Shown: piece by piece, positions 35,676 through 46,254 of the stretch
Layout: every line of letters starts with the position of its first letter
Numbering within the stretch: the first letter of the stretch is position 1
NCBI GenBank assembly: GCA_963855995.1
Contig: OY979719.1
Span: 7,006,001 to 7,070,000, forward strand
Origin: Muricea muricata
Lineage: Eukaryota; Cnidaria; Anthozoa; Malacalcyonacea; Plexauridae
DNA length: 64,000 bases
Direction: 5' to 3'
Translations under genes and position numbers: made by a program
Notes under the pieces: model-generated
Seen by the model: only the letters and a program-made list of their open reading frames with translations
Told to the model about the DNA's origin: nothing
Database searches by the model: none

Positions 35676-35784
35676 TTAACAACGTCCTATCGTGTTTATT
35701 GTATTTTAAAACTAATAGCGTGGTTCACGTTGAACATGGAACAACTTTGTTGCAACTTTAATGAATAGCACTGCTCAATTTGTT
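35676..35784. repeat. Right-arm fragment of the long-TIR TA element (left part)
   Basis: TTTTAACAACGTCCTATCG onward matches 5097-5215 and the right arm of 56369-57939. It is continued at 39936-40000 on the other side of the LINE. Confidence 0.75.
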
Positions 35785-35969
35785 TACTTAATAGTTTAAT
35801 AGTTTTATTAAATAAAAACTGATTTGGTAACCGAAAGGTTAAATTACATCAGCAATTTACAAAATTTGTATTTAGTGTTAAGAAGTATTAAGATATTGTT
35901 ATATTACATTATTAAGAATATTAAAAATTCAAGAACTAACAAAGTCAATAGGCCTAAATTTATACTCAG

Positions 35970-38684
35970 TCATTTACTGTTTTCTTTAGAGACGATTTGA
36001 GGGAAGAATGATTTCCTAAAGCGTTCAGTTCTGCATAGATAATTGTTGTACTTGCATCTTGGTCGGATATCATAGTCTGTCGTTGCTTTGTGGTGCAATA
36101 GTTCACTTAATTTATCATTGTTCTCATTCTTTTTAAAAAATTGTTCGCATAACGTTTCTCTTCTTTCTTTGAGTAAAGGAATACCAGTAAAATCCCGAGC
36201 TTCTCTGTAACTCATTAATGGGAACAAGATTCGGAAAGCACGCCGCTGAATCTGTTCAATGTCCTCACTCAAATACTCTTGGATGTTGAAATGCCAAACT
36301 TGGCAAGCGTATTCGAGGACAGGTCTTATAATAGTAGTGTACACAGTGATTAACGTATTCGTATCAGCGTTTGCTCGTTTCAACACTCTCAACATATAGA
36401 GTCTTTTTCCTGCTTTTTTAACAACATTGGTAACATGTTCGTTCCAGTTCATATTATCCTGAACAATTAATCCCAGAACTCGAGCTGAAGATACGCGCTC
36501 TACAGCAGTGCCATTTATAATTAAAGGTGGAAAATCCTGTTTATCTTTCGCAAAGTCTATTATTAGTTCTTTGCATTTACTGATATTCAATTTCATATTA
36601 TTAGCAATGGTCCATTTATAAATGATATCTACAAGCTCTTGAAGGGTGCTATTAGTATCAGGTGTAACACTTTCAGTAATAGTACCATCGTCGACGTATT
36701 TCCATCGATTATTCCAGTCCGTGAGAAGGTCATTTATCATGACAAGAAAAAGGACTGGTCCCAGAACTGTTCCTTGTGGTACACCTCCGTTTAGAATTTT
36801 CCAGTTTGATGCACAGTTTGCTATCTTGACGCATTGTTTGCGTTCAAAAAGGAAACTTCGAATCCAATTTATAATTTTCGATGGTACTTTCATTTCGTAT
36901 AACTTATACAGCAAGATGTTGTGATCAATAAGATCGAAAGCTTTCGAAAAATCGAGCAAGAAAACCCTTACTGCGGTTTTTGGTATATCAGTTTCATATA
37001 GCAAGTGGTGTGCAAAGCTTAATAGAGCATGAGTTGTCGAAGTGTTTTTTAAAGAACCAAATTGTCGTCTATCAATCTTTTCTTTTATATGCTCAAGTAG
37101 CCAATCAGTAACAAAACGTTCGCAGATTTTAGACAGAGTAGATGTAAGTGAAATGGGGCGAAGGTCTTTGGTAATGTCCTGAGGTGATGGTATTTTTGGA
37201 ATTGGAATGACATTAGCTTTTTTCCAGATGGTCGGAACGGTCGCTTGTTGGATAGAGGCGTTGAAGATTGATGCTACAGGGGAAGCAAGTACATGGGCGT
37301 ATGACTTCAAAACCCAGTTTGGTATTCCATCTGGACCAGGGGATCTGGAAGTTGATATAATGGATAGTTTCTGGTAAACCTCTTCCTCATTGATGATGAA
37401 CTCAGGTGAAATATCGAAATGGTTATTTTCTGATAAAATATCAGTATGAAGACGATTCAAAGGAGGGATTTCTTTAGTAATTGAAACGAAAGCGTCATTA
37501 ACGTTTTCGGCCAGGGTTTTTCCTGACACCACCTGATTGCCTACGACAAGGGTTGATAGGACTTTCTTCCTAGGGTATCCTGATAACTGTCTTATTGATT
37601 GCCACCACTTTTTTGGGTTAGGGTTTAGCTTTAACTGTGCCAATTTTTTTTCAAGAAAGGTTGACCTGAGCTTCTTAGTTTCTCTGTTTATTTGATTGCG
37701 AAGCCGTCGATAATGTGAACTTTTTCCGTCATGGAATGCCTTTTGTCTGGCTTCAATTATTTTCTTAAATTCAGGAGTTACCCAAGGTTTGTCTTTTTCA
37801 TGTAATTTTACAGTTTTAGCCGGGAGAAAACTATCCAATCCGGCATTTATGATATCTTTGAAGAGTTCTAATTTTTGTTCACAAGAAAAAGTGTGATATA
37901 AACCGGTCCAATTAAAATCGGTTAACCACTTTCCGAAAGCAGTTTTTGCAGCATTATTTCCTTGTCTAATTTTCACTTTCGTGCGGGCGTTTTTAGTTGC
38001 AGCGTTCTTATATGAGCATAACACTGAATTGTGGTCACTAAGGCCAATAGGTGGGAGAACCAGGGGGGTGTTACAAAAATTTGACATGTTTGTCAGAATT
38101 AAGTCTAATATAGCATTCCCCCTCGTAGGTTGTTTAACAATCTGCTTTAAGGTAAAGTGTCTGAGAATTGTAGAAACTGGACATCTGTTAAAATCCCCAG
38201 CTAATATTATGCCTGCATTTGGGTGCATGGAAAGGGCAACATCAAGCTTTGTGGTAAGGTGTTCGACAAGAGCGTTGTTATCGCTCGATGGTGGATGATA
38301 AACTATGCAGACAACCAAACATGAGAAACCTCGAAACAATTTGTGCGGTCTCAAGTAGAGCCACAGAGTTTCAAAACGAACATCTTGCAAACAAGTTAGG
38401 ATTTTAAAGGGGATCTGTGACTTTATATAAGCACACACGCCACCTCCAGACCTATAATTTCTATCACGACGTATCAGGGAGTAGCCAGGAATTTGGACTG
38501 CATCGTCATCAATATTTTCATTTAACCATGTTTCTGTGATAAAAGCCAAACTGGTATGATTTAATTTAAGAATAGCATCTAATTCATCAACTTTCGGCAG
38601 AAGTGATCTGACATTTGAAAGAAAAAATGATAGTGCGTGTCTTTCGAGGTTGGGGTAACTTAGTCTCCGATTTTCATGGTTCAA
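35970..38684 (-). CDS. LINE ORF2: endonuclease-reverse transcriptase, 904 codons
   Basis: The APE-type endonuclease (about residues 20-225) shows SNVRSL, ITETWL, GGGVCAYIK, GDFN (about 163) and LSDHNSV (about 215). A linker leads to the RT: SPGPDGIPNWVLKS, LRPISLTSTLSKICERFV, FLLDFSKAFDLIDHN (about 578), GGVPQGTVLGPVLF, the catalytic YVDD (about 663), LGLIVQDNMNWNEHV, and a conserved tail (VLEYACQVWHF, IQRRAFRILFP). It nicks target DNA and copies the LINE RNA there. The listed first codon is TTG. The frame stays open upstream past the ORF1 stop without an obvious ATG, so reinitiation after ORF1 may start it. All catalytic motifs are present. Confidence 0.93.
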   Translation of the reverse strand: MNHENRRLSYPNLERHALSFFLSNVRSLLPKVDELDAILKLNHTSLAFITETWLNENIDDDAVQIPGYSLIRRDRNYRSGGGVCAYIKSQIPFKILTCLQDVRFETLWLYLRPHKLFRGFSCLVVCIVYHPPSSDNNALVEHLTTKLDVALSMHPNAGIILAGDFNRCPVSTILRHFTLKQIVKQPTRGNAILDLILTNMSNFCNTPLVLPPIGLSDHNSVLCSYKNAATKNARTKVKIRQGNNAAKTAFGKWLTDFNWTGLYHTFSCEQKLELFKDIINAGLDSFLPAKTVKLHEKDKPWVTPEFKKIIEARQKAFHDGKSSHYRRLRNQINRETKKLRSTFLEKKLAQLKLNPNPKKWWQSIRQLSGYPRKKVLSTLVVGNQVVSGKTLAENVNDAFVSITKEIPPLNRLHTDILSENNHFDISPEFIINEEEVYQKLSIISTSRSPGPDGIPNWVLKSYAHVLASPVASIFNASIQQATVPTIWKKANVIPIPKIPSPQDITKDLRPISLTSTLSKICERFVTDWLLEHIKEKIDRRQFGSLKNTSTTHALLSFAHHLLYETDIPKTAVRVFLLDFSKAFDLIDHNILLYKLYEMKVPSKIINWIRSFLFERKQCVKIANCASNWKILNGGVPQGTVLGPVLFLVMINDLLTDWNNRWKYVDDGTITESVTPDTNSTLQELVDIIYKWTIANNMKLNISKCKELIIDFAKDKQDFPPLIINGTAVERVSSARVLGLIVQDNMNWNEHVTNVVKKAGKRLYMLRVLKRANADTNTLITVYTTIIRPVLEYACQVWHFNIQEYLSEDIEQIQRRAFRILFPLMSYREARDFTGIPLLKERRETLCEQFFKKNENNDKLSELLHHKATTDYDIRPRCKYNNYLCRTERFRKSFFPQIVSKENSK

Positions 38685-38752
38685 TATAGGGACTTCAATT
38701 AGATTATTACAGTTGCGGTTAGGGATACAATTATCAAAGTTCGATGCTATAT

Positions 38753-39799
38753 TTAACGTCGAAACGGTCGTGTCGGGATGTCCATCAAGGGTTGAGGGTA
38801 CGGGAAATTGAGAAAAGGGTGGTAGATTGGGTAATTCATCAACGGTTGAGGAAAATTTAGTGGCAACATCCGCTGTTGTGGAAACTGAAAAGGTTGTTGA
38901 ACATTAATATTATGAGAGAAATCACACTTTCCTCCCTTCAAGCAATGTCCTCTCCGCAAAAATGGACATGGGACCAAATGCTTGGGAATACTAGTAGATT
39001 TACGATTTGCCAGATTGCCTGATTGAGTTGCAGCATTGCTCCGATCAGCACAGTTTCTAGGCTCAAAGGCATCTAGATTGTTGGCTTCATTAACATCAAT
39101 AAAGGCATTAATAGCATCGCCGGCTTCCATAACCTCTTTAGAACCATTAACGACCCTATTTATGCCAATCTCATTATTATTATTTCCATTAGATATTTTT
39201 TCCACTTGACTAAGCGTTTTAACTTGACTGTTTGAATTGACCGCATCACTAACATCTATTTCTCTAGGACCATTAGTGACTTTATTAATGCAAATCTCTT
39301 TGATATTATTTTCGTTAGGAATATTTTGCACATGGCTAGGCGTTGATTTTATTTGACTATTTGAACAATTTTGTTCTTGAAGTTGTTTTATAAATCCAGC
39401 AATTTGTGCAACAGTATCAGACAGAGATAGGATAATCTCTCTGTCAACAGCTTGGCTAGTTTTAAGCTCCTCAATTTCCGACTCAACACTGACACACTCC
39501 AAATCAGCGACTGTCTGGCATGAAACGTCTATGTTATTAACATTTTCAGTATTTGTGTATTCACTTAAAATCTTCGCACACAGTCGCCGCATTACATAAC
39601 CCACCTCTTCTCCCTCGATTTGCAAGAATCCTTTGTTTTTCCGCCACACGATTGAGCTGTTATTAAACTTAAAGACTTTCTTATCGCCACCGGGCTGTTC
39701 CCAATTGCCGTTCAACTTTAAATCATCAACAACAAACACCTTCAAAGCATCATAATCTCCGGTCCAAGCGAAGCTTAGATCTCCAGTTAATAAGGCCAT
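38753..39799 (-). CDS. LINE ORF1: nucleic-acid-binding protein with CCCH zinc finger, 348 codons
   Basis: Starts at ATG (39799). The N-terminal folded region of about 80 residues (LSFAWTGDYDALKVFVVDD, IVWRKNKGFLQIEGEEVGY) is followed by a predicted coiled segment (EIEELKTSQAVDREIILSL) and a polar Asn-rich middle. At about residues 276-294 comes a CCCH finger (CPFLRRGHC...KCDFSH, C-x7-C-x5-C-x3-H), then a Pro/Phe-rich tail. LINE ORF1 proteins coat the RNA; a CCCH finger suits RNA binding. The frame is complete. It ends 68 bp before the annotated ORF2 start. Confidence 0.88.
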   Translation of the reverse strand: MALLTGDLSFAWTGDYDALKVFVVDDLKLNGNWEQPGGDKKVFKFNNSSIVWRKNKGFLQIEGEEVGYVMRRLCAKILSEYTNTENVNNIDVSCQTVADLECVSVESEIEELKTSQAVDREIILSLSDTVAQIAGFIKQLQEQNCSNSQIKSTPSHVQNIPNENNIKEICINKVTNGPREIDVSDAVNSNSQVKTLSQVEKISNGNNNNEIGINRVVNGSKEVMEAGDAINAFIDVNEANNLDAFEPRNCADRSNAATQSGNLANRKSTSIPKHLVPCPFLRRGHCLKGGKCDFSHNINVQQPFQFPQQRMLPLNFPQPLMNYPIYHPFLNFPYPQPLMDIPTRPFRR

Positions 39800-39935
39800 C
39801 TTTAGTTATAATTCCAGTTATAGATATACAATATGATATATAATATTTTGTCACTCTACGAGCTTTAAAAGATTTCAGTTAGTTGAAATCAGTTAGTTGA
39901 TTGAAATCAGTTCAGTTAGTAGAATAAATACTTAC

Positions 39936-41073
39936 TGCATAAATATCTTGTAAAACTAATGCCATGGTTCGCACTGTATAACGTGTGCGCTTACCACTTC
40001 CAGGATTGAAGAGGCAGATCTTTTTTGTCTTCACCAAATGTGGTGTATAGTTGATGACCGACTGGGAGAGCTTTGGTTGGGTATAAGGTGACTGAAAAAC
40101 TTAAAAACTATGCTGTCCGTATCCTCTTTCTTGGTACCCCATGGAGATGATGGAGCAATGTTTCATACCCCGCTATAATATGACAAAAAAATATTACCTT
40201 TCTATGCAGTGCTTAACAGACGTTGCAAACAAAGTACAAATAAAAAAAATTAAATAAAGTATACAGGCATACTAAACTAGTAGTTGGACGAAACTATTTG
40301 TTGGACAGCACCATTGATCTATTGCACAGTATAGCAGACAACAATATTTAAAAATGGATGCTCTGTGTATTAAGTTTGCTGTGTAGTACTTTCCCTTTGC
40401 AGCAGCTTTTTGGCTTTTTCATTCATACACTCATTCTTATGGGCCCATAAGAAGGAATAAAATGATGACACAAATAGCAACTGCAAAGTAGACCAGCTGT
40501 GTAATGGTCAAATCGTTCGTGAGATATTGATGGCAGTGATATATGAAAAATGTTTGTATGTATGCAAATTGACGTCTGCGAAGCAGACCAGAACAAAGCT
40601 ACAAATTAGAATTAGAACAAATAAATTTTGTTTCATGCCCTCTTTAAAGTCATAAATATATTCATACCCCACCCTGATCCCTGAAGAAAATTCATACCCC
40701 ATGCCAATATCTTCCGCCTTGGGGTAGCACTTATTTTATGACCGCTGTCTTGGGGGGACTGTTTATTTTTATGTGAAAATGATTTTTTTCTTAATTTTTA
40801 GAGTTTCTTCGAAATTTGCCACAAGGTTCAGACTAAATTTTGGTCATCATTTATTATTTTTTAGTGTTTGTCAAGAGAAATATTAAATGGAAATAACAGA
40901 AATGTAGTTGCGCTAAAAAATATAAGTTTATTTATGCATTACACAAGACTTGTGTGGTTATTTACGAATAATGAAAATTTTAATTTTATCTAAACGTTGA
41001 TGAGAAATTGCATACGTCAGCCTATATTAGACTGTCTTGTATTGTATTGACCTGTATTGAACTGCATTAAAAT
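39936..41073. repeat. Duplicated segment, paralogous to 5225-7181
   Basis: 39936-40000 completes the long-TIR arm (CATGGTTCGCACTGTA). 40003-41035 matches 5294-5395 and 6287-7181. It contains the exon-like 24-nt segment at 40802-40825 with a degraded donor (GTTCAG). No gene seen. Confidence 0.65.
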
Positions 41074-41274
41074 ATGTTTGTTGATGTGACAAAACTCCCA
41101 AAAGAAAAAGTCAGGTTTACAACCAGTCCCGCCCATTCTTACTTTAGGTATAAGAGTTATACGCCGAGAACGAACGCAATAACTATTGAGGATTTTTCAT
41201 TACCTAAATCAAAAGCCCTCACTGGGAACGTCCGACTTTCGTTTGCAACGATTAGATTGTGGAATATCCTGTAG
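41074..41274 (+). pseudogene. LINE ORF2 C-terminal fragment
   Basis: The frame ends NAITIEDFSLPKSKALTGNVRLSFATIRLWNIL, the FxLPKxxT...F...RLWN signature of LINE ORF2 C-termini. Decayed versions sit at 16440-16610, 16990-17105 and 43680-43850. Confidence 0.65.
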
Positions 41275-41639
41275 TGTTTTGTCCGGATTTCAGACTTGAT
41301 TATGTCTGGGCGGACACATGAGCAATTATACTACCGAGCATTATTAGAGCATAATAAAATGGAAATTCTTAAGTGTAAAGAAAATTTGCTTCAGTCGAAT
41401 ATTTCCAATAAACGCAAAAAAGTTTATTATCGATAATTATCGTACAGCTTTATAATATAAAGCTGATCCAAGATGGACAACAAACAACTATAAAATCCTG
41501 GCGAGTTGGCTGTCGTCTAATCACGTGTATAATATTCCATCGCTTTAGTATATAGTCAGTGAGCACTTGCGTTTGTCCTAAAGTTTTAATTCCTAAAAAT
41601 TTAACTCAAGAGAAACAGTTAATAGCTACTAAGAATATT
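41275..41639. other. Unassigned non-coding interval
   Basis: AT-rich, with a short inverted repeat GTCCGGATTTCAGAC...GTCTGGGCGGAC (about 41281-41315). No ORF or element ends recognised. Confidence 0.4.
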
Positions 41640-42180
41640 TTCATGAGGTGAAAGATAGAATATTCCATCGCATATGGTGTAATGTGATCAAGTTAGATTT
41701 CATTAAAATTTGTTCATAAGTAGAGTTCCAGTCACAAAAGACTGCTCTTAGACCTCTTTCGTTCATTCACTCAAGCTTATTCCTATCACTGGACTTAGAA
41801 AAATGCCAGACAAGACTTCCGTCATGGAAGTATGGCATAAATGCTGCCTTGTAAATATGCAGTTTTATTGTAGTGGATATCAATTTTCTGAGTCTCGTGA
41901 AGAATCTGATTCCCTTGCTGGTATTCCTACAAATATATGACACGTGATCTGAAAAGTATCTCACGTCTAGGTGCAACAGGCTCTGGGGGAGGAATGCTCT
42001 ATGATACTGGCAAATTAAGGAGGGGATTTCTCCGTGAGCTAGTATTTTACTAGTAGAAACTGAAAAAACAAAAACACTTGCTGTTAAACAAATGGATACT
42101 ATCAAGACCAATGTGAACCATTGATTGTGTACATCTTTACACATTCAACTATTGGCACTTTTGTTGGTTTTCCCTGAGTC
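41640..42180 (-). pseudogene. LINE RT C-terminal fragment fused to membrane-anchor fragment
   Basis: The minus-strand ORF 41767-42144 begins CKDVHNQWFTLVLIVSICLTASVFVF (anchor fragment, as at 14311-14631). It then runs into LINE sequence: LDVRYFSDHVSYI, TTIKLHIYKAAFMPYFHDGSLVWHF, SSDRNKLE. The join may be an old insertion junction. Not a functional gene. Confidence 0.6.
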
Positions 42181-43861
42181 TGTTATCCTCACTAACCAGC
42201 CTTGTTTTGAATCATTTGATGCAAATAGCACTATTTGCATCAATGCAAAGCTTGGTAGGGAAGGCAATAGCCAATAAAAATTTCGATCAATGGTGTTCAG
42301 TATAAAGCTTACTTATTTTACATTGAATCATTAATATAACTGAAGTTCATAGTCTTAGAATCTTATAGTTTATGATTCCAATCTTAAATACAGTGCGTTA
42401 GACCTTGTAAGATCACTATTTGACAAAGCTGCATAGATACTGTATTTTATATATTAAATAGGTATTTGCAGCAATATAATTTATGATATAGTACCGTATC
42501 AATTTATAAGGCTGCAACAATGGTGATTAACAAATTTCATATAAACAAAGGTTTCTCGTTGTAGTAGGTAATATTTCACCGAGTATTCTCAAGGGCCGTG
42601 ACCTAACAGTTCAATTGCGCACCGAGAAGTAATTTTCAATCGTGAAATATTAGATAAATTAAAATAAGAATTAGTATGCTTACAACACTCATATTGTTCT
42701 TTCCTAAAATGCTTTTCACACACATACCCGTTCCCGCTATTGATTTGTCGACGCTAACTCTCCTCCACAACACGGTCCTTCGTGATCACGCTTATCCAAG
42801 CTTCGCGTGTTTTCTTTGATAATTCATCTGTCTCTGCAGGAATTTTGAAGATTCACACTCCACTGTGCTTTCGACGTGTTGCGCAACCATGTATGAAGCA
42901 GTGTGCTCCTGACTTGGCGAAAAAATCGCCTAATTAAGTTCCCTCGGCTAGATTTGTGACCAAAGACAATGAGGTTTTTAGTCACGTGATCGTACCTTCC
43001 AAACCCTGCCATTATATTAAATATGTTTGGATTGGCAGAAACTTGTGAGGAAATTTTTTTGTGTGGGAACCACACTTTTTCTCCACGTTCATAATATCAA
43101 GAATTAGCCGGCATTATATCGATTGCATGAGATAAATTGTAGCAGACTGCATTAGCCTTCATTACCCTGTACGCATCGTACTGTAGTATAGACCACCTTA
43201 CTAAACCACCATTGACATCATGATCGTTTTCCTAAACTTAGAACGTACAAAGTATGAGCGTTTATTGCAATAAAATTAATTAAATTCATACCTCATCCCC
43301 TCCGCTCCGAGGTAGTATTTACTTTATGACCTCTCGCTTGTAGCGTATCGACAATACTTTAATATGACTGGTTATTTTTATATAAAATGATTTTTTTCTT
43401 AATTTTTTAGAAAAACGTCGACAACAGGAAGGTATGTTCAGGCTAAATTTTGGTAACCATTTATTATTTTTTGATTTTTTAACAGAAATGTAATTGCGCT
43501 GAAAAATATTAGTTGATTTATACAGCACACAAGGCTTTGTGTGGTTATTTACGAATAATGAAATTTTTTACCTATAAATGTCGATGAGAAATCGCATACG
43601 TCAGCCTGCATTTGACAGTCTTATATTGTACTGACCTACATTCAAAGGCCTTCTGTGGATGTGACAAAACTCTCAAGCGAAAAAGTTACTAGGTCTACAA
43701 CAATCCCGCCCATTCTTACTATAGGTATAGACGCCGAGAACGAACGGAATAACTATTGAGGATTTTTCATAACCTAAATCAAAAGCCTTAACTAGGAACG
43801 TCCAACATTTGTCTCTATCGATTAAATTGTGGAATATCCTGCTAGATTTTTATATACTGTA
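42181..43861. repeat. Duplicated segment with THAP-like exon copy and repeat unit
   Basis: Parallels 14640-16630 without the mariner MITE. The THAP-like exon copy (about 42680-42840, minus) has a stop in the centre. The 21-nt exon-like segment is at 43411-43431 (AG before, GTATGT after). The LINE C-terminal remnant is at 43680-43850. Confidence 0.65.
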
Positions 43862-44301
43862 CACACGTAAAAATCTCACAACTTGTAACAAGTCTGCAGA
43901 CAAGCCGTCAACAAGATGTGTTCGCACTGCTTGTACCAAGTTTGTCAACAAGTTGTTCCAAACTTGTTGACAACTTGTAACAAGCTTGACGAAAATATCA
44001 GACTTGTTACAAGGTTGTTCTAACAACCCTGATACAATCCTGTTGTAGCAAGTTTGTTACAAGATTGACAACACAAGGCTGTAACAATATTGTTAGATCA
44101 TGCTGTATCAGTCTTGTTGGAACAATCTTGTAACAGGTCTGATAGTCCCATCAAGCTTGTTACAATTTGTCAACAGCTTGTTCCAAACTTGTTCCAACAA
44201 ATTCGGAACAAGCAGTGCGAATACATCTTGTCAACAACTTGTGAACAGACTTGTTATAACTTGTTTGCAGGTCTGTAGCAACTTGTGCGTTTTTACGTGT
44301 G
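43862..44301. mobile_element. 440-bp MITE built of CAACTTGT/TTGTTACAA motifs, TA TSD
   Basis: The ends CACACGTAAAAA and TTTTTACGTGTG are flanked by TA (43860-43861, 44302-44303). Inverted arms extend past 100 bp. The whole interior is a dense series of CAAGTTTGTTACAAG, CAACTTGT and TTGTTCCAA variants. The related unit at about 16630 is empty (CATATAGTAAAGCC). Confidence 0.85.
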
Positions 44302-45168
44302 TAGTAAATCCTTCTTGAATGCACTTTGGCTTCCACGTGACCAAAGGCAATGAGTTTTTAGTCACGTGATCGTACCTTCCATACCTTCCCTTTACATTAA
44401 CTATGTTTATGGATTGCCAGAAAATTTTGAGAATTTTTTTGTCTGCGAACCATGCACACTTTTCCTCCTCGTTCATTATATCATGCGGTAATTAGCCTGC
44501 ATTATGTAGATTGCATGAGATAAACTGTAGCAGACTGAATTAGACTTCATTACCCTGTACGCATCGTACTTTATTATAGACCACATTACTAGACCACTAT
44601 TGAAATCATGATCGTTTTCTAAAATTTAGAACGTAAAAAGAATGAGCGTTTATTGCAATTGAATTAATTAAGTTCATACCTCATCCCAATCCTCCGCTCC
44701 GAGGTAGTATTTACTTTATGATCTCTCGCTTGGGGCGTATCGGCAATATTTTAATATCACTGGTTATTTTTATATAACATGATTTTTTTCTTTAATTTTT
44801 TAGAAAAACATCGAGGATTTGAAGGTATGTTCAGGCTAAATTTTGGTAACCATTTATTATTTTTTGATTTTTTAACAGAAAAGTAATTGCGGCATTTGCG
44901 CTGAAAAATATTAGTTGATTTATACAGCACGCAAGGCTTTGTGTGGTTATTTACGAATGATGAAAATTTTTTATCTTAACGTTGAGGAGAAATTGCATAC
45001 GTCGGCCTGCATTTGACGGACTTATATTGTGTTGACCTGCCGCCGGGGCCTCATGCAGTATATATTCCCTAATCGCGTTAAGTGTCGAAAAGAGTCTACA
45101 AGTGCACATTACATCGACGACAGATCCTCGAATTGCATGGGAAGATCCATTACACAAATCGTTCGACT
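44302..45168. repeat. Second repeat unit of the duplicated region
   Basis: Matches 16630-17000 and 42960-43550: CACGTG pair, GCATGAGATAAACTGTAGCAG, the 21-nt exon-like segment at 44804-44824 and downstream sequence. No gene. Confidence 0.6.
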
Positions 45169-45316
45169 AATGTTTTTATTCGTGTAATGGTAAGAATATT
45201 TTCATTCGGTGAAAGATGGAGTGTTTCATGGAACTCGGTTATCGCCTCGTTGAATGGAACATTCCATCTTTTTCACCTCATGAAAATATTCTTATCATTG
45301 CACGAATAAAAGCATT
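45169..45316. mobile_element. Hairpin (fold-back) MITE, second copy
   Basis: Same palindromic structure as 17744-17898: arms with ATTCGTGTAATGGTAAGAAT and its inverse around GGTTATCGCCTCG. Confidence 0.75.
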
Positions 45317-45930
45317 CATTACTTGTATAATAATAACCGGCGAATCTTTCTCAACCTCAGACGTCCTAACACCGATAGTAAATGTTTAGCGGACTGACAG
45401 TGAAGTCGTTTTAATTTATTAACTGAACATATGTTTCAAACATCGGTCATCCTGGTAATCATAACTGCCGCATATCAGTAGAAGAAGTTGAAAATTACTT
45501 CAGTTACATAATTCTTTCAGTATAGTCTTAAATGCTTCAAAAATTCCGACAAAAGTGTAAATTTCCGACGGATTAGGAATTGGACGGATTATCGGGGGAG
45601 GGGATTTTTTTTTATGTTGGAAAACGTCGGGAGGATATGTTCGGGCTAAATTTGTCAGCAATTTATTATTTTTTTAATGTTTTATCAGCAATTGAAGACA
45701 TTTAAAATGCTTGGGGTTTGTGTGACTCTTTATAAGCAACTAGAAATTGATGACAAAATTTAGTTGTCTGATTGCTTGTATTATAGACTGCATTAGACTG
45801 CATTGGAATATTAAATAGACTGCGTTAAGCCATTGTCCGGTCAATATAACAAAATTCTCACGCTTAAAAAAGTTAGCTCTACAACAACCCGTGCCCATTC
45901 TTACTCCGAAAAAATAAGCCTTCTCCATGC
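45317..45930. repeat. Duplicated non-coding segment (paralogous to 17899-18369) ending at BEL/Pao
   Basis: CATATCAGTAGAAGAAGTTG and flanks match the first copy. The last 4 bp, ATGC, are the target duplicated by the BEL/Pao insertion. No gene seen. Confidence 0.6.
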
Positions 45931-46093
45931 TGTCGAAAACGTTATCCTGTTGGTAACGTTTCCTAAACTAACTCACAACTCACTACAAATCAACAATTTA
46001 TTTCCTGTAACACGTTATACATCTCACTCGCACGTTCGGCTCTCCCATGTGTCCTCAAACCCTAATTACCACACCAGCATGAAGTTTCCAACA
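45931..46093 (-). repeat. BEL/Pao 3' LTR (163 bp) with polypurine tract beside it
   Basis: Matches 55494-55656 at about 160 of 163 positions. On the minus strand CATGGGGGAGTG precedes the LTR (46094-46105), a plausible polypurine tract. Confidence 0.93.
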
Positions 46094-46254
46094 CACTCCC
46101 CCATGTGAATCAGGATGATTTACATGCTAACGTGGAAACTAAACCAAAAACTAGCTTTAACTGTTCGATCACTAGCTAGTATTAGTTATACTTAATGTAA
46201 ATAGTCATAGCCAATGTTTGGTGATGTTTAACAGTCATTCACGCTGTTCATCAT

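Larger units (their letters stand above)
35785..39935 (-). mobile_element. Full-length LINE with two open ORFs (CR1/L2 group)
   Basis: The element is about 4.15 kb: a 5' region (39800-39935) with TCAGTTAGT-type short repeats, ORF1, ORF2 and a 3' UTR of about 185 bp. It splits the long-TIR arm, whose uninterrupted form is at 5215-5240. TACTTA occurs at both edges as a short TSD. Both ORFs lack stops and frameshifts, making it the best candidate here for a recently active element. Confidence 0.9.

Noticed and set aside
36646..36924. Plus-strand ORFs within 36.6-38.3 kb
   Set aside because: Antisense shadows of the LINE ORF2.
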